Part shown: one piece after another, positions 27,971-36,252 of the stretch | Numbering within the stretch: position 1 is the stretch's first letter | Layout of the letters: each line of letters begins with the position of its first letter | DNA from: Streptomyces smaragdinus | Lineage (GTDB): Bacteria; Actinomycetota; Actinomycetes; Streptomycetales; Streptomycetaceae | Direction of reading: 5' to 3' | Length of the DNA stretch: 64,000 nucleotides | NCBI RefSeq assembly: GCF_009604385.1 | Contig: NZ_WEGJ01000001.1 | Coordinates: 558,001 to 622,000, forward strand | Translations under genes and position numbers: made by a program | Notes under the pieces: model-generated | The model's database searches: none | What the model was told of the DNA's origin: nothing | Seen by the model: the letters and a program-made list of their open reading frames with translations, nothing else

Positions 27971-28106
27971 GCACATGGATTCCGGGTAGAGCAGGATGCC
28001 CGGCTCGAGGGCCGACCTCCCGCTTGTCCGGCCGGGGGGTTCGGAGGCCGCCCCCCGAAAAATGGCAGTAGTGTGCGCTGACCGGAGAGAACGGAGCGCC
28101 CCACAC

Positions 28107-28886
28107 ATGTCCCGCGACGCCCGCTGGAAGGCCCTGCTGGAACTGCTCGTCGAGCAGGGCCGCCTGGACGTGGAGGAGGCCGCCAAGGCCCTCGGCGTCT
28201 CCGCCGCCACGATCCGCCGCGACTTCGACCAGCTCGCGGAGCAGCAGATGCTGGTCCGCACGCGGGGCGGCGCCGTGGTGCACGGCGTGTCGTACGAGCT
28301 GCCCCTGCGCTACAAGACGGCCCGCCGGGCGACGGAGAAGCAGCGCATCGCCCGGGCGGTGGCGGAGCTGATCACCCCGGGCGAGGCCGTGGGCCTCACC
28401 GGCGGCACGACGACCACCGAGGTCGCCCGGGCGCTGGCGACCAGGCCGGAGCTGGCGCAGGGCAGTCCGGCGCTGACCGTGGTCACCAACGCCCTGAACA
28501 TCGCCAACGAGCTCGCGGTGCGGCCCCAGTTCAAGATCGTGGTGACCGGCGGGGTGGCCCGGCCGCAGTCGTACGAGCTGATCGGCCCGCTCGCCGACGG
28601 CGTCCTCAGCCAGATCACGATGGACGTCGCGGTCCTCGGCGTCGTCGCGTTCGACGTCGTGCACGGCGCCGCCGCGCAGGACGAGGCCGAGGCGGCGATC
28701 AACCGGCTGCTGTGCGAGCGGGCGGCGCGGGTCGTGGTCGCGGCGGACTCCTCGAAGCTCGGCAAGCGCGCGTTCGCCGACATCTGCGCGGCCGGCCAGG
28801 TCGACACCCTCGTCACCGACACGGGCATCGACCCGGAGACCACGGCCCGCTTCGAGGACGCCGGCGTCACGGTCGTCGCCGTCTAG
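28107..28886 (+). CDS. DeoR-family transcriptional regulator
   Basis: 259 aa starting MSRDARWKALLELL. HTH at 20-40 (VEEAAKALGVSAATIRRDFD), DeoR signature with TRGGAV, then the sugar-phosphate-binding domain (LTGGTTTTEVARAL; VLGVVAFDVVHGA; AADSSKLGKRAF). Such proteins repress sugar catabolic genes and release DNA upon binding a sugar phosphate. It is transcribed away from the SIS isomerase and probably controls it through the TTGAAACTGC repeats. Its end overlaps the convergent NTF2-like gene by 4 bp. Confidence 0.93.
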   Translation: MSRDARWKALLELLVEQGRLDVEEAAKALGVSAATIRRDFDQLAEQQMLVRTRGGAVVHGVSYELPLRYKTARRATEKQRIARAVAELITPGEAVGLTGGTTTTEVARALATRPELAQGSPALTVVTNALNIANELAVRPQFKIVVTGGVARPQSYELIGPLADGVLSQITMDVAVLGVVAFDVVHGAAAQDEAEAAINRLLCERAARVVVAADSSKLGKRAFADICAAGQVDTLVTDTGIDPETTARFEDAGVTVVAV

Positions 28887-29263
28887 ACGGCCGACAGTTC
28901 GCTGATCGGGCTCAGATGGGCCCCGGCGAGCCGCCAGCCGCGGCCGTCGACGCGGGTGAGGAACTGCGTCATCCGGAAGTGCCCGTCGGCGTCCGTCCCG
29001 TTGTACGTCGACTGCTGGCTCTGCACCCCGATGACGATCGCCGTGCTCCCGTACCGCCGCACCTCGATCTGCCGCCATTCGAACAGGTCGTGCAGCAGCA
29101 GGTCCTCCCGGTACCGCCGCAGCCAGCCCTCCTTGTCGAGGACGAACCCGCGCGGCCCCACCGCCCGGAAGTCCTCGGTGAGCAGCTCCTCCAGCGCGCC
29201 CACGTCACCGGCCAGCTCCGCCGCCGCCCACCGCCGGGCGAACTCCGTGATCTGCCCGTCCAT
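28883..29263 (-). CDS. NTF2-like (SnoaL-type) protein
   Basis: 126 aa, MDGQITEFARRWAAAELAGD. The pattern of a helical start, EELLTEDFRAVGPRG, and beta strands ending in RGWRLAGAHLSP marks a nuclear-transport-factor-2-like fold (SnoaL/DUF4440). Such domains serve as cyclases, isomerases or binding subunits; nothing here decides which. Convergent with the DeoR gene, and apparently a single gene. Confidence 0.85.
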   Translation of the reverse strand: MDGQITEFARRWAAAELAGDVGALEELLTEDFRAVGPRGFVLDKEGWLRRYREDLLLHDLFEWRQIEVRRYGSTAIVIGVQSQQSTYNGTDADGHFRMTQFLTRVDGRGWRLAGAHLSPISELSAV

Positions 29264-29393
29264 ACGCCGCCTCCCTGCGTCTTTCCGTCCCAGCGCATCA
29301 GCCTGGCCCGTCGCCCGCGTTGCCGCATCGGCCGTAAGGAGTTCATCCGGCTACAACCGCGGGAGTACACGCGGCCCGGGGACCCGGCTCTGG

Positions 29394-29409
29394 TGAGGTC
29401 TAGACAACC
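29394..29409 (+). promoter_or_regulatory. DasR-like site before hexosaminidase gene
   Basis: TGAGGTCTAGACAACC contains the palindromic core GGTCTAGAC and matches 11 of 16 dre positions. It ends 18 nt before the start codon, so a bound repressor would block the promoter or first transcript. Confidence 0.5.
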
Positions 29410-29427
29410 CGGGTAACGTCCGATGTC

Positions 29428-31206
29428 ATGCGTACCGACCTGGCCCTTGTCCCCCGTCCCCAGCAGATCGACTTCCCCGGCGACAGCACCCTGCCGCTGT
29501 CCGCCCCCGTCCGCGAGACCCGCGTCGGCACCCTGCCCGCGCAGGGCTTCGAGATCGAGATCAGTGACCGCGGCGCGGAGCTGCGGCACGCCGACGACGC
29601 CGGGCTGCGGTACGGACGGGCGCTGCTGGCCCAGGTGCGGCAGCAGTCCGAGGGCACCTGGCCGGCGCTGCGGGTGCGGGACTGGCCGGACTTCCCCGTA
29701 CGCGGCTACATGCTGGACATCAGCCGGGGCCGGGTGCCGACCCGGGCGACGCTCGAGCGGATCGTGGGGCTGCTCGGGCTGCTGCGGATCAACCAGCTGC
29801 AGCTCTACACCGAGCACACCTTCGCGTACGAGGGCCACGAGACGGTGTGGCGGGACGTCTCCCCGCTGACCGCCGACGACATGCGGTGGCTCGACGGGCT
29901 GTGCGCGGACGCCGGGGTGGAACTGGTGGCGAACCAGAACACCTTCGGGCACATGGAGCGCTGGCTGGCCCACGAGCCGTATCTGGAGCGCGCCGAGCTC
30001 CCCGAGGGCTTCGAGCTCTTCGGCCGGCACCGCGGCCCCTCCACCCTCGCGCCCACCCAGGACAACGCGGACTTCGCCCTCGGCCTGGTCGAGGAGCTGC
30101 TGGGGCATGTCACGAGCCGCCGGGTGAACATCGGCTGCGACGAGACGTGGGAGCTGGGGCGCGGCGTCAGCGCTCCGGACGCCGAGAAGCGCGGCAAGGG
30201 TCAGGTGTACGCGGACCAGCTGCGCCGGCTGCTGGTGCCGCTGCTGGAGAAGGGCTACGAGCCGCAGTTCTGGGGCGACATCATCTCCCACCACCCGGAG
30301 CTGGTCGCCGGGCTGCCGGCCGGGGCGACGGCCGTGGCCTGGGAGTACGAGTCGCCCGACATCCGCGCGACGTGGGGCCCGTGGCCGCAGTCGGTGCACG
30401 ACCGGCTCGCGGGCGCAGGCAACAGCGCCGACCGGCTGGCACCCGGGTTCGCGGAGGTCGCCAAGCCGTTCGCCGAGGCGGGCTACCCGTTCTGGGTCGC
30501 CCCCGGCACCTCCACCTGGAACTCCCTCACCGGCCGGCTCGACAACGCCCGCGCCAATCTGCTGGACGCCGCCGAGGCCGGCCGGTCGGCGGGCGCCGGC
30601 GGCTATCTGATCACCGACTGGGGCGACAACGGGCATCTGCAGCCGCCGTCCGTGAGCTTCCCGCCGCTGGTGTACGGCGCCGCGGTCGGCTGGGCCACGG
30701 ACGCCAACCGGGACCTCGAGCTGGGCCCGGTCCTCAACCGGTACGTGTTCGACGACGCCTCCGGCCGGCTGAGCGCCGCGCTCGACACCCTGGGCCACGC
30801 CTGGCGGCGCACCGGGCGCCAGGCGTTCAACGCCAGCCCGCTGGCGGCGGCGGTGGTCCCGGCGTCGTATCTGCAGGGCGGCGAGCCGGACGCCGGACGG
30901 CTGACGGAGCTGCTCGCGGACCTGGACGCGGTGCTGGCGGACATCGCCGCCGCCACCCCCGGGTGCGCGGACGGCGCCGTGGTCCGCCGGGAGCTGACCG
31001 CCGCCGCGCGGCTGGTACGGCACGGGGCGTGGCGGCTGCTGCGGGAGGCGGGCGGCGCGGCGCCGGACGCCGGTGCGCTGGCGGCGGATCTGGCGGAGGC
31101 GACCGGGCTGCACCGGGCGGCGTGGCTGGAGCGCAGCCGCCCGGGCGGGATCGAGGCGGGGCTCAAGTCGCTGGCGGCCACGGCGGCGGAGTACGGGGAG
31201 AGCTGA
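29428..31206 (+). CDS. GH20-type beta-N-acetylhexosaminidase
   Basis: 592 aa. N-terminal GH20b zincin-like domain, then a TIM barrel starting VRGYMLDISRGRVPT. The acid/base pair is in NIGCDETWELGRG (Asp238-Glu239). It lacks a signal peptide, so it would act inside the cell on imported N-acetylated oligosaccharides such as chitobiose. Some GH20 relatives of this size have altered substrates. A DasR-like box upstream agrees with an N-acetylglucosamine role. Convergent with the Nudix fusion gene, 11 nt apart. Confidence 0.85.
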   Translation: MRTDLALVPRPQQIDFPGDSTLPLSAPVRETRVGTLPAQGFEIEISDRGAELRHADDAGLRYGRALLAQVRQQSEGTWPALRVRDWPDFPVRGYMLDISRGRVPTRATLERIVGLLGLLRINQLQLYTEHTFAYEGHETVWRDVSPLTADDMRWLDGLCADAGVELVANQNTFGHMERWLAHEPYLERAELPEGFELFGRHRGPSTLAPTQDNADFALGLVEELLGHVTSRRVNIGCDETWELGRGVSAPDAEKRGKGQVYADQLRRLLVPLLEKGYEPQFWGDIISHHPELVAGLPAGATAVAWEYESPDIRATWGPWPQSVHDRLAGAGNSADRLAPGFAEVAKPFAEAGYPFWVAPGTSTWNSLTGRLDNARANLLDAAEAGRSAGAGGYLITDWGDNGHLQPPSVSFPPLVYGAAVGWATDANRDLELGPVLNRYVFDDASGRLSAALDTLGHAWRRTGRQAFNASPLAAAVVPASYLQGGEPDAGRLTELLADLDAVLADIAAATPGCADGAVVRRELTAAARLVRHGAWRLLREAGGAAPDAGALAADLAEATGLHRAAWLERSRPGGIEAGLKSLAATAAEYGES

Positions 31207-31217
31207 GCCGGCGGGCG

Positions 31218-32969
31218 TCAGGCCCCCTCCGGCGGCTTCCCGTCCACCAGCTCCAGCGCCCCCGCCCCGCCCTCCCGCCGGGCGGTGAGGATCGCCGTCA
31301 GGCGGGCGTGCAGGGTGGGCCGGACCAGGGTGCGGGCCTCCTCCGGGGTCGCCAGCCGCCAGCCGGTGAGTTCCAGGGGGTCCAGCCGGATCGCCGCCAG
31401 CCGCGCGGCGTCCAGGACGCCGCCGTCGTACACGTGGATCACGGTGTCCGGCATCCCGTCCGCCCGCCGCCAGTCGACGGCGAGCAGCGCGCCGGGGGTG
31501 AGCTCCAGGCCCAGCTCCTCCGCGGCCTCCCGCGCGGCGGCCTGCCGCGGGTGCTCCCCGGTGTCGGCCTCGACGCCGCCGCCGGGGAGCTGCCAGCGTC
31601 CGTCGTCGGTGTACGCGGGCCGGACGAGCAGCACCCGGCCGTCGCCGTCCGTGCACAGCACGCAGGCCCCCGCGAAGACCTTCGGCCGCCCGGCGAGGTA
31701 CGACGCGTAGTCCAGCTCCCCCCGCAGCTCCCGCCCCGCCCGGACCACGGGGTCCTGCGCGGCGGCGGACCCGGGCTGCACCACCCCGCCGACCAGATGC
31801 GCGACGGACCCCGCCGCGCGGGCGGCGAGCGCGGCGCGCAGCCGGGCGGCCAGCGGGGGCGGCAGCAGCCGTACGGCGTCGGCGGGTTCGTACCAGCCGG
31901 CGTCCAGGATCTCGCCGTCGGCGAACCGGATCGCCGCCGCCTGCGCGGCCGTGAGCGGGCCGACGTCGTGCAGATGCGCCACCAGGGCCCGCCCGCGCCC
32001 GTCGTCGGGCCGCGCGTCCACCGCGAGGAGCCGGCCGACCGGGACCGTCAGGTCCAGCTCCTCCGCCAGCTCGCGGGCCAGGGTCCGCTGAGGCGTCTCG
32101 GCTGCCTCCATGAGCCCGCCGGGGAGCTCGAGGTGGTCCTTGTACGCGGGCGTCAGCACCAGCACCCGCCCCTGCTCGTCGTGCACGATCCTGGTGGCCG
32201 TCATCAGCGGCGCCGGGTGGGCGCGGTAATACGCCGCCGCCTCGTCCGCGCCGAAGCGCCGGGGCACGGCGGCCGACCCGTGCCCCGTCAGCAGGGCGGC
32301 GGCGAACGCGCGGCGCAGGCCGGGGTTGTCGCGGTACCACTGCCCCAGATGATGGGTGGCGTCCTCGTACACCAGCCGCGTGAACCGCGACCGCTCCCCC
32401 AGCGCCCGCGCCACCTCCTCCGTCACCGCCGGCGGGATCACCGCGTCCGCCGCCGGTACGGCCAGCACCGCGCGGCCCGCGAAGTCCCGGTAGGCGTCCA
32501 GGGCGGCCGAGTCGCGCCAGCTGTCCGGGGTGCGGATGACGCCGGTGAAGCCGTCGCCGAAGCGCAGCGGCCAGGCCCGGCGGGCGTACACGGCGGGCGC
32601 GCCGAGGCCGATGGAGCGGACCCGGGGGCCGTAGTGGGCGGTGAGGTCGGCGACGGTCTGCCCGCTCATGCTGAAGCCGACGAGCACCAGCCCGGCGTCG
32701 CCGGCGATCCGTTCGTCGATCACGGACCGCGCCTGTGCGAAGCGGCGTTCGAGGCTGAGCCGGGAGAGTTCGCCGGAGCTGTCGCCGTGGCCGGAGAAGT
32801 CGAACGCGAGGGCGTGCACGCCGCGTTCCGCGAGATCGCGCAGCAGCCCGGTGAACCGGTCCTTGCTGCTCTGCCCCGCCCCGTGCATCAGCACCGCGGC
32901 CGTGCCGCCGGAGCCGGTCTCCACCCCGCTCAGCCGTTCCCCGTCCGCCTCCACCACGAACCGTTTCAC
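31218..32969 (-). CDS. Three-domain fusion: alpha/beta hydrolase plus two Nudix domains
   Basis: 583 aa. Residues 1-235 are an alpha/beta hydrolase (LMHGAGQS oxyanion region; nucleophile in GFSMSG, Ser100; Asp near 175; His206/207). Residues ~250-375 hold a Nudix domain with box GGLMEAAETPQRTLARELAEEL (285-306). Residues ~430-570 hold a second one with REAAEELGL (480-488). Each part is full length, with no frameshift. Nudix domains hydrolyse nucleoside-diphosphate-linked compounds, so the fusion might process two parts of one substrate. Divergent from the DUF3140 gene. Function not known. Confidence 0.88.
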   Translation of the reverse strand: MKRFVVEADGERLSGVETGSGGTAAVLMHGAGQSSKDRFTGLLRDLAERGVHALAFDFSGHGDSSGELSRLSLERRFAQARSVIDERIAGDAGLVLVGFSMSGQTVADLTAHYGPRVRSIGLGAPAVYARRAWPLRFGDGFTGVIRTPDSWRDSAALDAYRDFAGRAVLAVPAADAVIPPAVTEEVARALGERSRFTRLVYEDATHHLGQWYRDNPGLRRAFAAALLTGHGSAAVPRRFGADEAAAYYRAHPAPLMTATRIVHDEQGRVLVLTPAYKDHLELPGGLMEAAETPQRTLARELAEELDLTVPVGRLLAVDARPDDGRGRALVAHLHDVGPLTAAQAAAIRFADGEILDAGWYEPADAVRLLPPPLAARLRAALAARAAGSVAHLVGGVVQPGSAAAQDPVVRAGRELRGELDYASYLAGRPKVFAGACVLCTDGDGRVLLVRPAYTDDGRWQLPGGGVEADTGEHPRQAAAREAAEELGLELTPGALLAVDWRRADGMPDTVIHVYDGGVLDAARLAAIRLDPLELTGWRLATPEEARTLVRPTLHARLTAILTARREGGAGALELVDGKPPEGA

Positions 32970-33090
32970 CGGACTCCTTCCGCCGCCGCGCCTCTTCCGG
33001 CAGCGTAGACGCTGCTCGGTGACACAAGGGGGCGCCTGGCCCGAGCAGACCCGCGGCGGAACGTGTGGCCGCCCTGGCTATCGGGGTACC

Positions 33091-33151
33091 TGAGAGCTGT
33101 CCGCACACTTACGCTCTACGCGCGAAGAAGTGGGTTCGCGGACAGCTCTCA
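33091..33151 (+). promoter_or_regulatory. Long hairpin in the leader of the DUF3140 gene
   Basis: A perfect 14-bp inverted repeat, TGAGAGCTGTCCGC (33091-33104) and GCGGACAGCTCTCA (33138-33151), is extended by CACTT/AAGTG inside. It lies about 60 nt before the DUF3140 start and could be an RNA leader structure or a two-site operator. Confidence 0.6.
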
Positions 33152-33212
33152 GCGACATCGGGCACCACCACCGGCTGCGCCACCGCGCACGGACACGACG
33201 AGAGGAATTGCC

Positions 33213-33554
33213 GTGGCTCACCCCCCTGCCGGGATCCCGGGGTTCGAACTGGACGCACTGTGGGACGAGTTCCACCAGACCGTGAACATGACCGCGCGGG
33301 AGCTGGCCTCCTGGCTGCTGTCGACTGCCGCGCACGAGACGGACGGGGAGGAGGTGTCCCGGCACACCGGCCGCCATGTGCTGAGAATCCTGCGCAAGCG
33401 CCGCTCCGAGCTGACCGCCGAGGACGTCGACGTGATGTACGTCGTGGTCGACACGGTGACCGCGCAGCGGCGCGCGCAGGTGCCGGCCGGCGGCCGCGAA
33501 CAGTGGCGGAGCCGGCTGATGTGCCTCGGCCACGACCCCGTCAGACAGCTCTGA
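33213..33554 (+). CDS. DUF3140 protein
   Basis: 113 aa from GTG at 33213 (GAGAGGA upstream). It matches the pattern of DUF3140 proteins: MTARELASWLLSTAAHETDG, then SRHTGRHVLRILRKRRSELT and a C-terminal RSRLMCLGHDPVR. The function is unknown; family members are often next to stress or ligase genes. Charged and soluble, without membrane segments. A hairpin overlaps the stop. It converges on polX. Confidence 0.82.
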   Translation: MAHPPAGIPGFELDALWDEFHQTVNMTARELASWLLSTAAHETDGEEVSRHTGRHVLRILRKRRSELTAEDVDVMYVVVDTVTAQRRAQVPAGGREQWRSRLMCLGHDPVRQL

Positions 33555-33559
33555 CGGGG
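33536..33559 (+). terminator. Terminator at DUF3140 stop
   Basis: Perfect 10-bp stem CCCCGTCAGA/TCTGACGGGG with CAGC loop; the 5' arm is part of the coding end. Confidence 0.65.
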
Positions 33560-33567
33560 CGCCGGTC

Positions 33568-35301
33568 TCAGCCCCGGCGCAGGAACGCCCTCAGCCGGGT
33601 CAGGGTCCAGGTGTTGATGACCTCGGCCTTCGTCACCCAGCCCCGCCGGGCGGTGCCGACGCCGTAGCGCAGCTGTGCCAGATCGGGTACGGAGTGGGCG
33701 TCGCTGTCGATCGAGAACAGCACGCCGTGCCGCCGGGCGCGCAGGATCAGCTCGTCCGGCAGGTCCAGCCGGTGCGGCTGCGCGTTGATCTCCAGGGCGG
33801 TGCGGGAGTGGGCGCAGGCCTCGAAGACCTCGTCCCAGTCGGCGTCGATGCCGCCGCGTTTGCCGAGCATCCGCGCGGTGGGGTGGCCGATGACGTGCAC
33901 GTGCGGGTTCCCGGCGGCCTTCACCAGCCGCCGGGTCATCGCGGCCCGCGGCAGGTCGAAGTGGGAGTGCACGGAGGCCACGCACAGGTCGAAGCCCGCC
34001 AGGAAATCGGCGGGCCAGTCCACCTCGCCGTCCGGGTCGATGTTGAGCTCGGTGCCGTGCAGCAGGCGCAGTCCGCCGCGCCGCTTGCCGAGCGTGCCGT
34101 CGAGGGCGCGGACCTGTTCGCGCTGGGCCAGGATCTTGGCCTTCGTCATCCGCTGCATCCGCAGGTCGGGGGCGTGGTCGGTGACGGCGTAGTAGGTGAA
34201 GCCGCGGTCCGCCGCCGCCCGCGCCATCTCCTCCAGGGTGCCGAGTCCGTCGGTGAGGTCGGTGTGGGTGTGCAGATCGCCGCGCAGGTCGCCCTCGGTG
34301 ACGAGCTCGGGGAGTTCGCCGTCCCGGGCGGCCTCGATCTCGCCGCGGTCCTCGCGCAGCACGGGCGGGATCCAGGGCAGGCCGAGGTGTTCGTAGACGT
34401 CCTCCTCGCGTTCGGCGGCGACCCGGCGGCCGGACTTGACGCGCGAGAGGCTGTACTCGGAGAGCTTGAGTCCGCGGCGCCGGGCGATCTCGCGGGTGCG
34501 GATGTTGTGTTCCCTGGAGCCGGTGAAGTACTGCATCGCCGCGCCCCACGAGTCGGGGGCGACGACCCGCAGATCGACCTGGATGCCGTCGGTCGTACGG
34601 ATGCTGGTCTTCGTCGTGCCGCGCGCGATGACCTCGGCGGTCACCGGCAGGGCGACGAAGGCCTCCATCAGGGGTCCGGAATCCTGCGCGGCGGCCAGGA
34701 CGTCGATGTCGCCGACGGTCTCGCGCATCCGGCGCAGGGACCCGGCGTACGCGCACCGTTCGCAGCCCTCGACCCCGGCGAGCGCGGCCGTGATCCGCTC
34801 GGCGAGTTCGGTCGCCGTGTCGAGGGGGGCGCGTTCGCCGGAGGCCTTCAGCAGGCCGATGCCGTGGAGCAGTTTCTCCTCGGTCTTCGGTCCGAAGCCC
34901 TTCAGGCCGCGCAGCCGCTGCCCCTCGATGGCCTCGGCGAGTTCGTCGACGGAGGAGATCCCGAGCTCGTCGTGGAGGAGCAGCGCCTTCCTGGGGCCGA
35001 GCGCCGGTACGCGGGTGAGCTCGCGGACCCCGGCCGGGATCCGTTCGCGGAGCTCGTCGATCTCCGTGACGGTGCCGGTGCGCAGGTATTCGGCTACCTT
35101 CCCCGCGATCGACTTCCCGACGCCTGGGATGTCCGTGAGCGCCTTCGCTCCGAGTCCGGCGAGCTCGGCGGGGTGGCCGCCGACCGCCCGGGCGGCGCGT
35201 TCGTACGCGCGGGCCTTGAAGGCGTCGCCGCCGGTGATGGCGAGGAGGTCGGCGTACTCCTGGAGCACGGCCGCGATGTCCTTGTTGCCGGTGGCGGCCA
35301 T
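33568..35301 (-). CDS. polX: DNA polymerase/3'-5' exonuclease PolX
   Basis: 577 aa from ATG at 35301. Helix-hairpin-helix regions (DIPGVGKSIAGKV near 58-70, RVPALGPRKA near 97-106, GLKGFGPKTEEKL near 132-144) precede the family X palm. The metal-binding Asp triad is in VGDIDVL (198, 200) and QVDLRV (243). The C-terminal PHP domain starts at about 340 (GDLHTHTDLTDG) and supplies 3'-5' exonuclease or AP endonuclease activity. It acts in base-excision repair or end-processing. Monocistronic, divergent from the VanX-like gene. Confidence 0.95.
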   Translation of the reverse strand: MAATGNKDIAAVLQEYADLLAITGGDAFKARAYERAARAVGGHPAELAGLGAKALTDIPGVGKSIAGKVAEYLRTGTVTEIDELRERIPAGVRELTRVPALGPRKALLLHDELGISSVDELAEAIEGQRLRGLKGFGPKTEEKLLHGIGLLKASGERAPLDTATELAERITAALAGVEGCERCAYAGSLRRMRETVGDIDVLAAAQDSGPLMEAFVALPVTAEVIARGTTKTSIRTTDGIQVDLRVVAPDSWGAAMQYFTGSREHNIRTREIARRRGLKLSEYSLSRVKSGRRVAAEREEDVYEHLGLPWIPPVLREDRGEIEAARDGELPELVTEGDLRGDLHTHTDLTDGLGTLEEMARAAADRGFTYYAVTDHAPDLRMQRMTKAKILAQREQVRALDGTLGKRRGGLRLLHGTELNIDPDGEVDWPADFLAGFDLCVASVHSHFDLPRAAMTRRLVKAAGNPHVHVIGHPTARMLGKRGGIDADWDEVFEACAHSRTALEINAQPHRLDLPDELILRARRHGVLFSIDSDAHSVPDLAQLRYGVGTARRGWVTKAEVINTWTLTRLRAFLRRG

Positions 35302-35424
35302 GGGGGTGCTCGCTCTCGTGCGGCGGCCGGTGGTACGGCGAAAGCTACCGGGAATCGATCCGTGCGCCGTCTCACCACTCCGGATCTTCCGTAACCGGTG
35401 GGACTCCTGATACATGAGTGAGTC

Positions 35425-36252
35425 ATGCCAAGAATCTCGCGTGTCACCCCGGGAATCCCCCGACTGCTGGGCGCCCTCGCGCTCCTGGCCGCCACCCTGA
35501 CCGCCGGGACCGCCGTCGCGCCCGCCGCGGTCGCCGACCCCGAGCCCAAGGCCCCGCAGGAATTCGTCGCGCTCTCCGACGTCGACCCGACGATCCTGCA
35601 CGACATCCGCTACCTCACCCGCCACAACTTCATCGGCGACCCGGTCGACGGCTACCGCCAGCCTCTGTGCGTCGTCACCCGCTCCACCGCCGACGCCCTG
35701 CACCGGGCCCAGACGGAGCTGCGGAAGGACGGCTACTCGCTGAAGGTCTACGACTGCTACCGCCCGCAGCGCGCCGTCGACCACTTCGTGGCCTGGGCGA
35801 AGGACCTGGACGACGAGCGGATGAAGGAGGAGTTCTATCCGCATGTCGACAAGAGCGTGCTGTTCGACGACGGGTACATCGCCGAGAAGTCCGGGCACAG
35901 CCGCGGCAGCACCGTCGACCTCACGCTGGTGAAGCTGCCCGCCGCGACGACCCGCCCGTACGTGCCGGGCGAGGAGCTGGCGCCCTGCTTCGGCGCGAAG
36001 GAAGACCGCTTCCCCGACAACTCGGTCGACATGGGCACCGGCTACGACTGCTTCGACACCCTGTCGCACACCCTGGACCCCCGGATCCAGGGCGAGCAGC
36101 TGGCGAACCGGCTGCTGCTGAAGGACGCGCTGGAGCGGGTCGGGTTCGTCAACTACGCGTACGAGTGGTGGCACTTCACCCACCAGCCGGAGCTGTTCCC
36201 GCAGACGTACTTCGACTTCCCCGTCCACCGCCGCTCGCTCAGCGGCCGCTGA
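35425..36252 (+). CDS. Secreted D-alanyl-D-alanine dipeptidase (VanX-like, M15D)
   Basis: 275 aa with a Sec signal peptide (cut near 38, VADPEPK). Zinc ligands and catalytic Glu are all present: SGHSRGSTVDLTL gives His158 and Asp165, EWWHF gives Glu247 and His250; Arg is in CYRPQRA. It hydrolyses D-Ala-D-Ala dipeptide. Unlike cytoplasmic VanX of glycopeptide resistance, this one is exported, and no vanH/vanA is near, so wall recycling is more likely than resistance. The 3' end overlaps the convergent P450 gene by 14 bp. Confidence 0.9.
   Translation: MPRISRVTPGIPRLLGALALLAATLTAGTAVAPAAVADPEPKAPQEFVALSDVDPTILHDIRYLTRHNFIGDPVDGYRQPLCVVTRSTADALHRAQTELRKDGYSLKVYDCYRPQRAVDHFVAWAKDLDDERMKEEFYPHVDKSVLFDDGYIAEKSGHSRGSTVDLTLVKLPAATTRPYVPGEELAPCFGAKEDRFPDNSVDMGTGYDCFDTLSHTLDPRIQGEQLANRLLLKDALERVGFVNYAYEWWHFTHQPELFPQTYFDFPVHRRSLSGR

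Noticed and set aside
28969-33108. A 1379-codon open frame on the minus strand, and other very long frames such as 3401-7519 on the plus strand
   Set aside because: They run antisense to or across clear genes, have Arg/Pro/Gly-rich low-complexity translations and no domain. They are GC-driven shadows.
33234-33250. GGTTCGAA resembling a tRNA T-loop
   Set aside because: It lies in the start of the DUF3140 coding region and no acceptor or anticodon arms can be formed around it.
35425-36252. VanX homologue as glycopeptide resistance
   Set aside because: The protein has a signal peptide and there is no vanH, vanA or vanRS nearby, so wall recycling is more likely.
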